A DNA stretch of 64,000 nucleotides from Metopolophium dirhodum. Its lineage: Eukaryota > Arthropoda > Insecta > Hemiptera > Aphididae. The notes below the pieces were generated by a model, which did not search any database, was not told the origin of the DNA, and was given only the letters and a program-made list of their open reading frames with translations. The stretch is from assembly GCF_019925205.1 (NCBI RefSeq), contig NC_083567.1, forward strand, positions 18,724,001 to 18,788,000, in the 5' to 3' direction. Below, piece after piece: positions 63,361 through 64,000 of the stretch. The position numbers were made by a program, and so were the translations under genes. Each line of letters begins with the position of its first letter. The first letter of the stretch is position 1.

Positions 63361-64000
63361 ATTTAAAAACAATCTTAATGAGTTTAATATTGTTCAGTTT
63401 AAAATTGACACTATTTAGTGTAATTTTACAGTCGATTACAAACAAATTAATTAATAAAATTATAAAATAAAAACAGAACTTAAATCAAAGACAAACACAC
63501 ATAATTATTGTTAATTATGTAAAAATTATCAAACTATATAAAGTACAATACATATTATATTTACTTAAGCTAAGTAAAGTAAAAAAAGTTCATTTTAATA
63601 TACCTAGGTAAATCCAATCGCCTAAAAGGTTTCTAGAATTTGAATAAAATAAAAACAAAACGTGCCTGTTGAGCCTAGTTACAGTTTAAATATCGAATGA
63701 AACCCAGACTATAAAACTAATAAATAATAATAGTTATTATTTCTGAACAGTTTATAAAGCTAAATTAAACTGTACTGATACCGTTTATACAGGATGTTAA
63801 TTTAGATTAGTGGATTTTAATTAAAATGTTTTAATTCCGTTGTTATTAAAATTGATAAGGAAATTATTATTTAAGTTCTAAAATAGTATAATTATTTTTG
63901 ATTTGTGGAAATTATAGCTCAATCACATTCAGTTACAATTGATTGATTAGTGTGCGTGGGGTTGGTGGGCATGTTTTATTGATGAGAAGGGATGCTGTGG

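Noticed and set aside
63233..63445. 70-codon minus-strand frame as an independent gene
   Set aside because: It begins with TTG, not ATG, and resembles no protein. Kept only as a weak candidate Syt4 upstream exon.
1..64000. tRNA, rRNA or CRISPR array
   Set aside because: No convincing T-arm and acceptor pairing or regularly spaced repeats were seen on reading both strands. A covariance-model search was not possible.

Overview
The window looks like insect nuclear DNA, most likely from an aphid. It is about 70% A+T, has spliced genes with GT-AG introns, many short taggtacctac-type runs, and several copies of dispersed repeats that I associate with aphid genomes. The species assignment is inference; no taxonomic search was run.

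Two protein-coding genes can be reconstructed, both on the minus strand. The first (CDS 44907 down to 19368, 12 coding exons, 760 codons plus stop) is a proprotein convertase of the kexin/subtilisin family. It is most like neuroendocrine convertase 1 (PC1/3): signal peptide, propeptide, catalytic domain with Asp/His/Asn/Ser all present, P domain with an RGD motif, and an acidic Gln/Glu-rich tail. Its first intron is 13.4 kb. A CpG-rich block at 52.2-52.8 kb, with a TATA-like box and a good minus-strand donor, is a candidate promoter and 5' untranslated exon. The second gene (56489-60521, 8 coding exons, 429 codons plus stop) is synaptotagmin 4 (Syt4), with one membrane segment, C2A and C2B. 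Its C2A has serine at two of the positions that normally ligate calcium. A further upstream exon ending at 63271 is possible.

Everything else is intergenic or intronic DNA shaped by mobile elements: a pogo/Tigger deletion derivative inside a PC1/3 intron (23810-24580, TA duplication), a hAT relic with transposase C-terminus (about 53926-54899), a hAT-type MITE with an 8-bp duplication (16719-17404), a TA-flanked MITE in the Syt4 upstream region (60594-61106), a palindromic MITE at 50.2 kb, TTAA-flanked elements at 11.6-12.0 kb and 54.07 kb, two fragments of a jockey-like non-LTR reverse transcriptase (48.5-50.1 kb), and at least eight copies of a non-coding repeat with the end motif TTTTAGATTCTGAGCG. 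A repeat at 52832-53025 matches my memory of a sequence common in moths and butterflies. A 1.1-kb inverted-repeat element at 35.4-36.6 kb carries many copies of GGACTTGGA in both orientations.

PC1/3 matures prohormones in dense-core vesicles and Syt4 is a vesicle synaptotagmin, so both genes belong to regulated secretion; whether their adjacency means anything is unknown. I found no convincing tRNA, rRNA or CRISPR array and no clear new multi-gene system. The best leads are the two GC-rich islands, the inverted-repeat element at 35.4-36.6 kb, and the divergent features of the two genes.
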